This document shows, one piece after another, positions 44,271 through 52,331 of a DNA stretch of 64,000 bases. The notes under the pieces were generated by a model, which was given only the letters and a program-made list of their open reading frames with translations, made no database searches and was not told the origin of the DNA. This DNA is from JAJECS01 sp965262745 (GTDB lineage Bacteria; Chloroflexota; UBA11872). A program made the position numbers and the translations under genes. The stretch's first letter is position 1. The number at the start of each line of letters is the position of its first letter. Location: contig OZ253558.1 of NCBI GenBank assembly GCA_965262745.1, positions 620,001 to 684,000 on the forward strand, written 5' to 3'.

Positions 44271-45425
44271 GTGAGAGTCACGGCGGTCGAGCCGCTGCAA
44301 TGCGACGCCGGCTGGACGGCGTGGACCTTCGTCAAGATCACGACTGACGCCGGCATCATCGGCTACGGCGAGTGCACCGACTGGCGGGCTCCGCATGCGC
44401 TGGCCGGCGGCATCCGCGACCTGGCCCCGCTGGTGGTGGGACGCGACCCCGGAAGCATCCGCGCCATCGTGCGCGACCTCAATCGCCACACGCAGCAGAA
44501 CGCGGGCGGGCTTCTGCCCAAGTCCATCGCGGGTATTGAGCTGGCGCTGTGGGACATCCAGGGCAAGGCGCTCGGCGTGCCCGTGCACCGCTTATTCGGC
44601 GGCCCGACGCGCGATCGGGTGCGGCTCTATTGGTCGCACTTCGGCAGCTATCGCGCGCGCTACCCGCAGCACCTCGGCACGCCGCCGCTGCGGACCTGGG
44701 ACGACATCGCCGAGCTGGGCCGCGAGGCCGTCCGCCGCGGCTACACGGCGCTCAAGACGAACATCCTCTCGCCGGGCGCGCCGGCGGAGTTTTGGACGGT
44801 GGGGGACTCGAACCTCGACCACGAGACGCTCGACACGGCGGTGCGCCTGATCGCCACACTGCGCGAGGCCGTGGGGCCCCGCGTCGATATCTGCCTCGAC
44901 CTGAACTTCCGTTTCCGCCCCGAGGCCTGCATAAGGCTCGCGCGGGCGCTCGAGCCGTTTGACCTCCGCTGGATCGAGATCGACATGTACGACCCGGCGG
45001 CGCTACGAGACATCCGCGAGGCCGCGCCGATGCCGCTGGCCTCGCTGGAAAGCCTCAATACCGTGCGCGACTTCCTGCCCTTCCTGGAGGGGCAGGCCGT
45101 GGACGTGGCGGTGGTCGACGTGCCGTGGAACGGGCTGGCGCAGTCGGTGGAAATCGCCGGGCTGGCGGCGGCGTATGAGATCAATGTCGCGCCGCACAAC
45201 TACTACAGCCACCTGGCGACGTTTATCGCGGCGCAGTGGAGCGCCTGCGTGACGAATCTGGCGCTGATGGAGACCGACGTCGACTCCGTGCCCTGGCGCG
45301 ACGAGATCGTCACTGCCCTCCCGGAGATCATCGATGGGCACCTGCGCATCCCCACCGCGCCTGGGCTGGGCACGGACCTGAACGAAGCGGCCATCGCCAA
45401 GCATCCCTGGCCGAGGCCCGCGTAA
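44271..45425 (+). CDS. Mandelate racemase/muconate lactonizing enzyme family protein
   Basis: 384 residues from a GTG. Enolase-superfamily enzyme with an N-terminal capping domain (GYGECTDWRAP, IAGIELALWDIQGKALGVPV) and a barrel whose active residues are visible: Lys in TALKTN, metal ligands Asp in ICLDLNFRF, Glu in RWIEIDMYD and Glu in ASLESL, and a His in APHNYYSH. The pattern is closest to acid-sugar dehydratases such as galactonate dehydratase. Together with the lactonase and aldolase at 12.5-14.5 kb it could serve sugar-acid catabolism, though the genes are not linked. Confidence 0.85.
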   Translation: MRVTAVEPLQCDAGWTAWTFVKITTDAGIIGYGECTDWRAPHALAGGIRDLAPLVVGRDPGSIRAIVRDLNRHTQQNAGGLLPKSIAGIELALWDIQGKALGVPVHRLFGGPTRDRVRLYWSHFGSYRARYPQHLGTPPLRTWDDIAELGREAVRRGYTALKTNILSPGAPAEFWTVGDSNLDHETLDTAVRLIATLREAVGPRVDICLDLNFRFRPEACIRLARALEPFDLRWIEIDMYDPAALRDIREAAPMPLASLESLNTVRDFLPFLEGQAVDVAVVDVPWNGLAQSVEIAGLAAAYEINVAPHNYYSHLATFIAAQWSACVTNLALMETDVDSVPWRDEIVTALPEIIDGHLRIPTAPGLGTDLNEAAIAKHPWPRPA

Positions 45426-45450
45426 GCGTCTGCCTGACGGCGGTGCGCCC

Positions 45451-46230
45451 TCAGCCGGATTTGCGCCGAGCGAAACGCAGCCCGGACCACGTCTGGTCGA
45501 TGGCCGCGACCTTGTAGTCCACCAAGCCGCGGGCCAGCCCGGCCTCGCGCACCACGCGCTCGGACAGGTCGGACACCACGCCGGAGGCCTTCTTGGGCCA
45601 GCAGATCCAGAGCCCGCCGGCACCGGCCTTGGCGCCGTAGCGCGCGGTGCGCCGCTCGAGGTCGCGGCGGGCGCCGACGAACCAGACGATCAGGTCGCAG
45701 CGTCCCTGGGCGCGACGGCGCAGGATAACGTCGGTCGGAAGCTCGCTCAGGATGCGCTCGAAGCCCTCGGGCGCCCCCACCAGCGCCACCGCGTAGTCCG
45801 GCTTGATGCCCAGCTTGCGTGGCAACGGCGTGCCGGAGTATCCGGCCAGTTTCGAGGCGGGAACCACCGGGTTCGGCGGCGGATGCGCCATCGCACCCGC
45901 TAGGGAAGTACGAATCCCTGCCCAGTCGGTGTAGACGGCGCCCGGCAGCAGCTCACGGACGCGGGCGACCTTGGCCGGATCGCCGTCAACGAACACCAAC
46001 GGAACCCCGCGCGTGGCCCTGACCTGTCGCAGCGCCGCGCCCAGATCGCGGCCGTGCGACGGCAGCCGGCTCAGGTCAATGACGACCGCGTCAGGCGGAT
46101 CGGCGCGAAGCGCTTTCAGCCCAGCCGGGTCCAGCGGCGCGTGATCCACCCGCAGCCCGCCATGCGCCAGCCGTGCTGCCCGCTCCGCGGCTTCGGCAGC
46201 GTTCCGGTGGATCAGGCGAATGCGCGGCAT
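45451..46230 (-). CDS. Receiver-like domain fused to DUF3052
   Basis: 259 residues. The N-terminal 115 residues resemble a response-regulator receiver fold (DAVVIDLSRLPSHGRDLG, GVPLVFVDGDPAKVARVREL), but the acidic pocket looks incomplete, so it is probably not a phospho-acceptor. The C-terminal part, from SKLAGYSGTPLPRKLGIKP to CWPKKASGVVSDLSE and IDQTWSGLRFARR, is a DUF3052 domain, normally a stand-alone protein of unknown role. It lies 10 bases upstream of, and follows, the SRPBCC gene on the same strand. The fusion is unfamiliar to me. Confidence 0.72.
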   Translation of the reverse strand: MPRIRLIHRNAAEAAERAARLAHGGLRVDHAPLDPAGLKALRADPPDAVVIDLSRLPSHGRDLGAALRQVRATRGVPLVFVDGDPAKVARVRELLPGAVYTDWAGIRTSLAGAMAHPPPNPVVPASKLAGYSGTPLPRKLGIKPDYAVALVGAPEGFERILSELPTDVILRRRAQGRCDLIVWFVGARRDLERRTARYGAKAGAGGLWICWPKKASGVVSDLSERVVREAGLARGLVDYKVAAIDQTWSGLRFARRKSG

Positions 46231-46240
46231 CGGGTCCGGG

Positions 46241-46681
46241 TTAGGAGGCTTCGGTGAGCTCCTTGAGCTTGCGCAGGTGTTTGCGGCCCAACGAGCGTGT
46301 GAACCAGCCGAACAGAAATCCCATCAGGCGCACGAACCACGAGGACGAATCCATCTCGACGACGGTGATCACCGCCGTGCCGCCGTCGACGGGCGTGAGG
46401 CGGTATTCAACCACCATCGCGTAGGAACCGCCAACCGTGCGCGCGCCCCACGCCGCCCCCGGATCATAGGTCGTGATCTCGCCCTGATATTCGGTGACCC
46501 GCCAGCCTTCGCGGATGCGCTGGGTGAAGGCGGCCCCCACGGCATTGCTCGGGTCGAACTCCGACGCGTAGTCGAACGTCTCGACGCCCGCCTGCCACTC
46601 GCCTCGGCGGTCGGTGTCCGCCAGCAACGCAAAGACGGCTTCGGGCGACGCGTCGATATGGATGCGGGCGATTTCTTGCAT
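46241..46681 (-). CDS. SRPBCC/polyketide cyclase-like protein
   Basis: The ATG at 46681 has GGGAG 6 bases upstream; 146 residues. A START-like ligand-binding fold is indicated by ARIHIDASPEAVFALLADTD, GEWQAGVETF and the C-terminal helix VRLMGFLFGWFTRSLGRK. Such proteins bind hydrophobic ligands or act as cyclases or coenzyme Q-binding factors. Nothing in the context fixes the ligand. It forms a pair with the DUF3052 gene downstream. Confidence 0.8.
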   Translation of the reverse strand: MQEIARIHIDASPEAVFALLADTDRRGEWQAGVETFDYASEFDPSNAVGAAFTQRIREGWRVTEYQGEITTYDPGAAWGARTVGGSYAMVVEYRLTPVDGGTAVITVVEMDSSSWFVRLMGFLFGWFTRSLGRKHLRKLKELTEAS

Positions 46682-46845
46682 GGGGATCTCCCGGATGTCG
46701 ATAGCGACCATTGTCGCGCAGAGGCGTGCCCGGGGCGTACAACCGCCGGCCAGGCGTGCTTGGCCAAGTTGGGCGGGCACGATCATGCGCCGGTACCCCG
46801 TCGAGGCTGTCTGGGCTGCTTGCGACCTCCGCCCATCGGGCTGGC

Positions 46846-46873
46846 TTGACATCGAAAGGCGCACGCTTATGCT
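46846..46873 (+). promoter_or_regulatory. Promoter of the ABC-F leader transcript
   Basis: TTGACA (46846-46851), a 16-base spacer and TATGCT (46868-46873). The predicted start is about 46880, directly before the leader ORF ATG at 46881. The preceding 164 bases back to 46682 show no further feature I can support. Confidence 0.65.
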
Positions 46874-46880
46874 CAACGCC

Positions 46881-46976
46881 ATGCTCTCGTCAGGCCCTCC
46901 CTCGCGCCCCCCGGAAGTGCAGCGCCGCTGCTCCGTGCGCCGGCGTTCCCTAAGTGGAGTGCGCCGTCCGAGCTGA
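46881..46976 (+). CDS. 31-codon leader peptide ORF upstream of the ABC-F gene
   Basis: ATG to TGA, starting where transcription is predicted to begin, hence leaderless if real. The peptide begins MLSSGPPSRPPEV and is Arg-rich later (RRCSVRRRSLSGVRR). Pro-Pro pairs and Arg-x-Arg (+X+) segments are known weak points for translation, the latter for macrolide-bound ribosomes. It ends 22 bases before an intrinsic terminator. Leader-controlled expression is well documented for antibiotic-resistance ABC-F genes, which supports a regulatory role. Confidence 0.5.
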   Translation: MLSSGPPSRPPEVQRRCSVRRRSLSGVRRPS

Positions 46977-46998
46977 CCAGTAACCAGCAGCAAACCAG

Positions 46999-47038
46999 CC
47001 GCGGACGGGCCGCAACGCCACATCGTCCGCGGTTTTTT
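46999..47038 (+). terminator. Attenuator terminator before the ABC-F gene
   Basis: CCGCGGACG and CGTCCGCGG (9 base pairs, 16-base loop) followed by T6 (47033-47038), 33 bases before the ABC-F ATG. Three ACCAG-containing units (46976-46998) precede the stem. The 3' half TCCGCGGTTTTTTGTT is identical to that of the ABC-2 operon terminator. Confidence 0.8.
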
Positions 47039-47071
47039 GTTTGGGCGGATCACAAGGAACAGACCAGACCC

Positions 47072-48688
47072 ATGTTGAGCATCACCAACGTTTCCTACGC
47101 TTGGGGCCCCCAGGAGGTCCTGCGCGACGCGTCGCTGTTCGTTGGGCGAGGCGAGAAAGTAGGGCTGGCCGGCGTGAACGGCGCTGGCAAGTCCACCCTG
47201 ATGCATGTCGCCGCTGGGGCCCTGCCACCCGACGCCGGACGGGTCACGCGCCCGCGGCGTGTCGGCCACCTGCCGCAGGAACCGGAACTCTCCGGGGCGC
47301 TGGCATCAGACATGTCGCTTATCGACGTCGTGGTATCCAGCGGTCCCACGGCGCCACTGGCCGCTCGGCTTGCCCAGGCCGAGCAAGCGCTCGCCGCCGC
47401 GGCCGGTCCCGAACTCAGCGCCGCCGTCGATGCCTACGGCCGCATTGAAGAGGAGTTCCGCGATGCCGGCGGCTATGCGGCCCAAGCCAGAGCGGCCACC
47501 GTGCTCAGCGGCCTGGGGCTGCCCGCAAGCCTGGCGGACCGACCCGTCCGCACCCTGTCGGCCGGCCAGCGCACCCGGCTGGAGATGGCGCGCGTGCTCG
47601 CCAGCGGCGCCGACCTGCTGTTGCTCGACGAGCCGACCAACCACCTGGATGTCGATGCCACGCGCTGGCTGATGGACTTTCTGGCGAGGACCGACGCGGC
47701 AGTCCTTATCGTGTCCCACGACCTGCGCCTGCTCGACCACGCGATCTCGCGGGTCTACGAGCTCGACGGCCGGTCGCGCAGGCTCACCGAGTTCAAGGGC
47801 GCCTACTCCGAGTATCTGGCCTGGAGCGAGGCGCGCCGCGCCACGCTGGAAACGACCCACGGGCGGCAGCAGCGTGAAATCAAGCGCTTTGAAGCCAGCA
47901 CCGATCGGCTGCGCGCCCACGCCTTCAAGAGCGACAAGCTCGCCCGCCGGGTGAAGGTCATGGACCGCCGGCTCGACCGCATGCGTGAGCAGGTGGTCGA
48001 GCTGCCTCTCAAGCCGGGCGAAATCGGCATGCGTGTCGGCCAAGCGCCGCGATCCGGACGCCTGGTGCTGCAGGTGCGCGACGTCGCCCACGCGTATGGG
48101 ACCGAGCCCGTCTTGCACAACGTCTCCTTCTCCCTGGAACGCGGCCAGCGGCTGGCCGTCATCGGCCGTAACGGCGCGGGCAAGTCCACCCTGCTCAACA
48201 TCGTGGCCGGCAAGCTGAACGCCAGGCAGGGCACCGTGTCGCACGGGCACAACGTCGAATTTGCCCACTTCACCCATGCCCTTGACTCCACGCTGACGGC
48301 GCGATCGGCTTTCGACGTGATTCGCTCGCTTACCAGCCCCAACGAGACCGCCATCCGCTCCTTCCTCGCCACCCTGTTGTTTCAGGAAGACCACATTTTT
48401 CGGCCACTGCGCACCCTCTCCGCCGGCGAGCGGGCGCGCCTGGCCATCGCCCGGCTCATGCTCCAGCGGCGCAACCTCCTGCTGCTCGACGAGCCCAACA
48501 GCAATCTCGATCAGACCACCCAGGCCTGGCTCGTCGAAGCGCTGCGCAGCTACGCAGCCGCGCTGGTGGTCGTCTCGCACGACGTTGGGTTCGTGGCCGG
48601 CCTTGAGCCCGACCTGGTGCTGCTCATGCCCGAGGAACGCCTCGAAGCGTTCCAGGAGCGGCATCTGCGTCGCGTGGACCTCGTGTAG
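47072..48688 (+). CDS. ABC-F family ATP-binding protein
   Basis: 538 residues with two ABC domains and no membrane part. Domain 1: GVNGAGKSTLM, LSAGQRTRLEMARVL, LLLLDEPTNHLD. Domain 2: GRNGAGKSTLL, LSAGERARLAIARLM, LLLLDEPNSNLD. Between them is the interdomain linker (FKGAYSEYLAWSEARR, then a Lys/Arg-rich helix) that reaches into the ribosome in this family. ABC-F proteins act on the ribosome as translation factors or protect it from antibiotics. The attenuator upstream favours the protection type, but sequence alone does not separate it from EttA/Uup-like factors. Confidence 0.9.
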   Translation: MLSITNVSYAWGPQEVLRDASLFVGRGEKVGLAGVNGAGKSTLMHVAAGALPPDAGRVTRPRRVGHLPQEPELSGALASDMSLIDVVVSSGPTAPLAARLAQAEQALAAAAGPELSAAVDAYGRIEEEFRDAGGYAAQARAATVLSGLGLPASLADRPVRTLSAGQRTRLEMARVLASGADLLLLDEPTNHLDVDATRWLMDFLARTDAAVLIVSHDLRLLDHAISRVYELDGRSRRLTEFKGAYSEYLAWSEARRATLETTHGRQQREIKRFEASTDRLRAHAFKSDKLARRVKVMDRRLDRMREQVVELPLKPGEIGMRVGQAPRSGRLVLQVRDVAHAYGTEPVLHNVSFSLERGQRLAVIGRNGAGKSTLLNIVAGKLNARQGTVSHGHNVEFAHFTHALDSTLTARSAFDVIRSLTSPNETAIRSFLATLLFQEDHIFRPLRTLSAGERARLAIARLMLQRRNLLLLDEPNSNLDQTTQAWLVEALRSYAAALVVVSHDVGFVAGLEPDLVLLMPEERLEAFQERHLRRVDLV

Positions 48689-48697
48689 GGGCGCTGC

Positions 48698-49741
48698 TTG
48701 TGGGCGTCCGTCGGCCTCCACATAGACTGCCCGCAGGGAAAACCGCGCATCGTCGAAGGCAGGGAGGCTCCGATCGCCGAGCCGGGCGCCCGTGGCGTGC
48801 TGCGGCCGGGCGAGTCGATCACCGTCCGCAAATTGCCGTGGAACAGCGACACGCCCAAATGGGAATGCCGGGCGCGCGTCCGCGGGGTGACGGCGGAGGG
48901 ATTCACGATCTGGATCCCCGCCGACACGAACTTTCGCATGGCGGACGGCTCGACGTGGACAAGCCAAGACGACAGCCTGGATCACTTCTGGCATGACGCG
49001 TGGCACCAGGTCATGGAGCTTCCGACGCCCGGGCCGCACTGGTACGTCAACGTGATACGACCGGTGGAGGTGAGCGGCGGCGTGGTGACCTGGCGCGACA
49101 TGATCGCGGACGTGGAGGCGTTCACCGACGGGGCCTATCACATCGCGGACATTCCGGAGCTGGTGGGCGCCCGCGGGTCGGTGCCGGCTGAAGTCTTCGA
49201 GCGCGTGCGCCAGGCGGTCATCGCGATCGTGGACGACGTGAAGGCCGCACGCCCGCCCTTCCGCCGGGCCGTCACGGAGACGCCCTACGGCTCGGAGGAG
49301 TCGCGCTTCTGGCTAATTCCGGGCGCGGGCGACGGCCTCGCTGTGATCGGCGATGTCGACGGGGCGGGGCGCTCGTCGGTCGAACGCATGCTGGCGCGCC
49401 TGAATCCGATCTCCGTGCACGACGCGTCCGCGAATCCGCTGATGGTGCTGCCGCCCGACGCGCCGCCACGGGACGGTGTGCTCGTCGCCGGGGCGCCGCG
49501 GGAGATCGATCGGCTGGTCCAGTTCGCGCGGGCCGCCCTGGGCATCTACGGCGGCCGCACGCCGGTAACCCTGGTCCTCGCGCTGGAGCACGAGGCGGAC
49601 CCGCTGGAGGAATTCCACGCGGCGCTGGATTGCGACGAGCAACTGCATAGCATGCGCCTAGACGACGCCCTGCGGCAGTCGGGCATTCCATCGAGAGGCG
49701 TCGTCACCGCCGCGCGATTCGTCGCGGCGTCCTGGTTCTAG
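48698..49741 (+). CDS. Hypothetical protein with DUF402-like N-terminal half
   Basis: 347 residues from a TTG (start uncertain), 9 bases after the ABC-F stop, so likely in the same transcript. The central segment (WYVNVIRPVEVSGGVVTWRD, MIADVEAFTDGAYHIADIPE) resembles DUF402/FomD-type phosphohydrolase folds, in which acidic residues bind a metal. The C-terminal half (LVLALEHEADPLEEFHAALD) is not recognised. If the resemblance holds, it could hydrolyse a nucleotide or phosphate ester. A link to the ABC-F function is speculative. Confidence 0.55.
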   Translation: MWASVGLHIDCPQGKPRIVEGREAPIAEPGARGVLRPGESITVRKLPWNSDTPKWECRARVRGVTAEGFTIWIPADTNFRMADGSTWTSQDDSLDHFWHDAWHQVMELPTPGPHWYVNVIRPVEVSGGVVTWRDMIADVEAFTDGAYHIADIPELVGARGSVPAEVFERVRQAVIAIVDDVKAARPPFRRAVTETPYGSEESRFWLIPGAGDGLAVIGDVDGAGRSSVERMLARLNPISVHDASANPLMVLPPDAPPRDGVLVAGAPREIDRLVQFARAALGIYGGRTPVTLVLALEHEADPLEEFHAALDCDEQLHSMRLDDALRQSGIPSRGVVTAARFVAASWF

Positions 49742-49814
49742 GCAATCCCGATCCGTGCCACGGCGGCGATAGCTTCCGGCGCGACTTGCCCACGGCTTCT
49801 GGATTCCCGCGTTC

Positions 49815-51006
49815 GGAGACCTTTGCGTAATTCCAGGGCCGGGGCGGAAAATCGGGCGTTGCCGTCCTGACGATTGGGGAGTGGTCGAATGCACCGCGAT
49901 ATGGGCCAGCCGTCGCTGGCGGAAGTGTTGGTGTCGGAGACCCTCGGCCAGAACCAGCGGCTGGAGCGAATCGCCGCCGCGGTGGACTGGGACCGGCTCG
50001 GTCAAGTGGTGGCCGGCGTGCACGCGGCACCGCGCGGGCGGCCCAGTTATCCGCCGCTGTTGATGGTCAAGGTGCTGCTGCTCCAGCAGTGGTACACGCT
50101 CTCGGATCCCCAGCTGGAAGAGGCGCTCGGCGACCGGCTCTCCTTCCGGCGCTTTGTGGGGCTGGGGCTGCAAGACGACACGCCCGACCACTCGACCATC
50201 AGCCGCTTTCGGGCCGCCTTGGAGGTCCAAGAGCTCAGCGCGCCGTTGTTCACGGAGGTGGCGGCCCAACTGGACGCGCAGGGCTTGGTGCTGAAGCAGG
50301 GCACGCTGTTGGACGCCACGCTGGTGGCGGCCCAGGTGCGCCGCCCGCCGCTGGCGGCGGGGCGCGGCGCGCGGAGTGCCACCGACCCGGAGGCGGCCTG
50401 GACGCAGACGGGGCGGGGCGGCCGGTCGCACTTCGGCTACAAGGTGCATCTGGGGGTGGATGCCGACACGGGGGTGGTGCGGCGGGCGGCGTTGACCCCC
50501 GCCAACGTCTACGAGAGCGAGGTGGCCGACGCGTTGGTGAGCGGGGACGAGCAGGCGATCTATGGCGACCGGGCGTATGAATCCAACCGCCGGCGCCAGT
50601 GGCTGCGGGCCCAGGGGATCAACGACCGGATCATGCACCGCTCCCACAAGCATCAGCGGGCCCTCCCCTACTGGCAGCAGCGGCGCAACGCCCTCATCGC
50701 GCCCCGCCGGGCGTTGGTGGAGAAGGTCTTCGGCACGCTCAAGCGCAGCTATGGCTACCAGCGGGTCCGCTACCGCGGCCTGGGGCGCAACGCCGTGGAG
50801 CTGTGGTTCAAGCTCATGGCCTACAACCTGCGCAAAGCGGACACCTTGGCCTGGGGCGCCGCCTGACCCCGGGCGCGGTGCGCCTCGGGCTGGCGTGATC
50901 TCCGCCCCAGCGCGGCGGCGGAGGCGCGCTGGGGCAGCTGCGCCAGCTCCCGCGCCCCGTCGGCAGCCCTCCCCACGGGCCATCCCCCAATTATTCAAAG
51001 GTCTCC
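49815..51006 (+). mobile_element. IS5-type insertion sequence, 1192 bp
   Basis: Terminal inverted repeats are GGAGACCTTTGCGTAATT at the left and GGAGACCTTTGAATAATT at the right (reverse complement), 16 of 18 matching. A 4-base target duplication GTTC flanks it. It carries one complete transposase gene. The right non-coding part (50867-51006) is GC-rich and contains a hairpin (CGCCCCAGCGCG/CGCGCTGGGGC). The intact ends, exact duplication and open transposase suggest a recent insertion. Confidence 0.92.
49889..50866 (+). CDS. IS5 family transposase (DDE)
   Basis: 325 residues from the ATG at 49889, which has GGGGAG 7 bases upstream. An N-terminal IS5-type helical domain (YPPLLMVKVLLLQQWYTLSD, DRLSFRRFVGL) is followed by the DDE core: GTLLDATLV, IYGDRAYESNRR and RALVEKVFGTLKRSYGYQR. 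No frameshift or internal stop is visible. The SRFR segment and length fit the IS5/IS1182-like DDE group. Confidence 0.93.
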   Translation: MHRDMGQPSLAEVLVSETLGQNQRLERIAAAVDWDRLGQVVAGVHAAPRGRPSYPPLLMVKVLLLQQWYTLSDPQLEEALGDRLSFRRFVGLGLQDDTPDHSTISRFRAALEVQELSAPLFTEVAAQLDAQGLVLKQGTLLDATLVAAQVRRPPLAAGRGARSATDPEAAWTQTGRGGRSHFGYKVHLGVDADTGVVRRAALTPANVYESEVADALVSGDEQAIYGDRAYESNRRRQWLRAQGINDRIMHRSHKHQRALPYWQQRRNALIAPRRALVEKVFGTLKRSYGYQRVRYRGLGRNAVELWFKLMAYNLRKADTLAWGAA

Positions 51007-51127
51007 GTTCGCGGGAATTACGGGTTCGGAGGCCGCGGCGCCGGCAGGCATCCGGCCCTAGCGGCGATTCTGCGCGGGGACGGGACGGCTGTGAATTATG
51101 TCAACGGGACGCTGGCCGCCGCGGCGC

Positions 51128-51610
51128 CTATCGCGGCGGCGGGTCGGCCTCCAGCGCCGCGCGGTACTCCGCGATCACGCGGTCCACGTCAGCTTGGTCG
51201 GCGCCCGGCAGGTCTCCGCCGGCAACCTGACGAAAGGTGTCGCTGAGGCTCCACGCCACGGCGTCGTTCGGCATCTTGGCGTAGCGCGGTGCCAGGTGGG
51301 CGTGCATGTGGGGCACGCTTTCGCCAAACGCGACGACGTAGATTCGCAGCGCGCCAGTTACCCGCTCGAGGGTATGCGTGAGATGCCGCAGCAGCGGGCC
51401 GAAGTTTGCGGCCTCTTCATCCGTGAAATGCGCCGGTCCCTGCACGTGTCGCTGGGGATGGAGCATCATCCAGCCCGCCAGCGGGGCGGGAAGCGGCGAG
51501 TGGCGCACGAACCAGAGATCGTTGGCGAAGATTACGCCGCCGTGGCTCGGTTCCTCGCCCGCGTTGGCGTGGCAAACATCGCACGCGGCGTCGTAAGAGG
51601 GATGTCTCAT
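51128..51610 (-). CDS. HIT family protein
   Basis: 160 residues. Histidine triad motif HMHAHLAPR near residue 102, with CDVCHAN at the N-terminus (half of the usual zinc site) and the hinge WMMLHPQRHVQG. HIT proteins hydrolyse or transfer nucleotides from phosphoramide or dinucleoside substrates. It lies downstream of the Rieske gene on the same strand, about 60 bases after its stop. A second, more typical HIT gene is at 59.6 kb. Confidence 0.82.
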   Translation of the reverse strand: MRHPSYDAACDVCHANAGEEPSHGGVIFANDLWFVRHSPLPAPLAGWMMLHPQRHVQGPAHFTDEEAANFGPLLRHLTHTLERVTGALRIYVVAFGESVPHMHAHLAPRYAKMPNDAVAWSLSDTFRQVAGGDLPGADQADVDRVIAEYRAALEADPPPR

Positions 51611-51669
51611 GAGCTCGGGCGCTCCTCACACTGTGGCCGGGCCGTCACGCGGCGCATCATGCCACGGAC

Positions 51670-52158
51670 CTACGGCTGGAGCGCCTGGCTTGGGTCGTAG
51701 GCGGCGCGCTGCCGCACGACCGACACGCCCGTGCGCACCACCAGAGCCTCGCCGCTGAGGCCGACTGGAAAGAGATCCATGGGGCGATCGGCGGGTCCGG
51801 CCAGTCGCTCGCCGTTGAGCGCGAAGCGCGAAAAGTGGCAGCGGCACTCGAATACGCCGTCGCGCGGGGGCGGAATTGGGCAACCCAGGTGCGGGCAGCG
51901 CTCGTAAAGTGCCAGGAAACCGTCGGGCAGCCGCACGAGATGAAACTGGCCTTCGGGCCAATGGCGCGCCTCGCCGACCGCGTAGTCGTCGGGTCGGCCG
52001 GCGCGAATCGTTCCGCCAAAGCGGCGCGCGGCCGGAGTCCAGGCGAGGCGCCAAGCGGCGCCGATGCCAACGGCGGCGAGTGCTGCGGCCACCGGCGGCA
52101 CAAAGCTCCGCCGCAAGTACCAGCGCCGCGAGCGACGCGAATCGGGCGCGTTACGCAT
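51670..52158 (-). CDS. Rieske [2Fe-2S] protein with N-terminal membrane anchor
   Basis: The ATG at 52158 gives 162 residues. A basic N-terminus (RRSRRWYLRRSF) and one hydrophobic helix (VPPVAAALAAVGIGAAW) suggest an anchored or exported protein. The Rieske cluster motif is CPHLGC with CRCHFSRF, supplying two Cys and two His. It resembles Rieske subunits of cytochrome bc-type complexes, but no cytochrome b gene is adjacent. Electron-transfer partner unknown. It is divergent from the alpha/beta hydrolase gene. Confidence 0.85.
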   Translation of the reverse strand: MRNAPDSRRSRRWYLRRSFVPPVAAALAAVGIGAAWRLAWTPAARRFGGTIRAGRPDDYAVGEARHWPEGQFHLVRLPDGFLALYERCPHLGCPIPPPRDGVFECRCHFSRFALNGERLAGPADRPMDLFPVGLSGEALVVRTGVSVVRQRAAYDPSQALQP

Positions 52159-52331
52159 AGCGACCATTCCCACGCCCGGGTGCAGTGTCCAGCATGACCC
52201 TCGGGGCCGTGCGTTCGCGGCGAGCACGGCCGAATCTCGCGGCGCAAGTGTAGGCGCTGCCCGGCATGACGCGCCGTAGGCCCCGGGCCGAGGTGCTAGC
52301 GTGCCGGGGCGAGCTTGCCCAGGGACTTGCC

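Larger units (their letters stand above)
49803..51018. repeat. REP-like palindrome split by an insertion sequence
   Basis: ATTCCCGC (49803-49810) and GCGGGAAT (51011-51018) are the arms of a palindrome whose loop GTTC is present on both sides of the IS (49811-49814 and 51007-51010). Without the IS and one GTTC copy the site reads ATTCCCGC-GTTC-GCGGGAAT, a hairpin of the kind dispersed in many genomes, here between two convergent genes. Confidence 0.85.
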
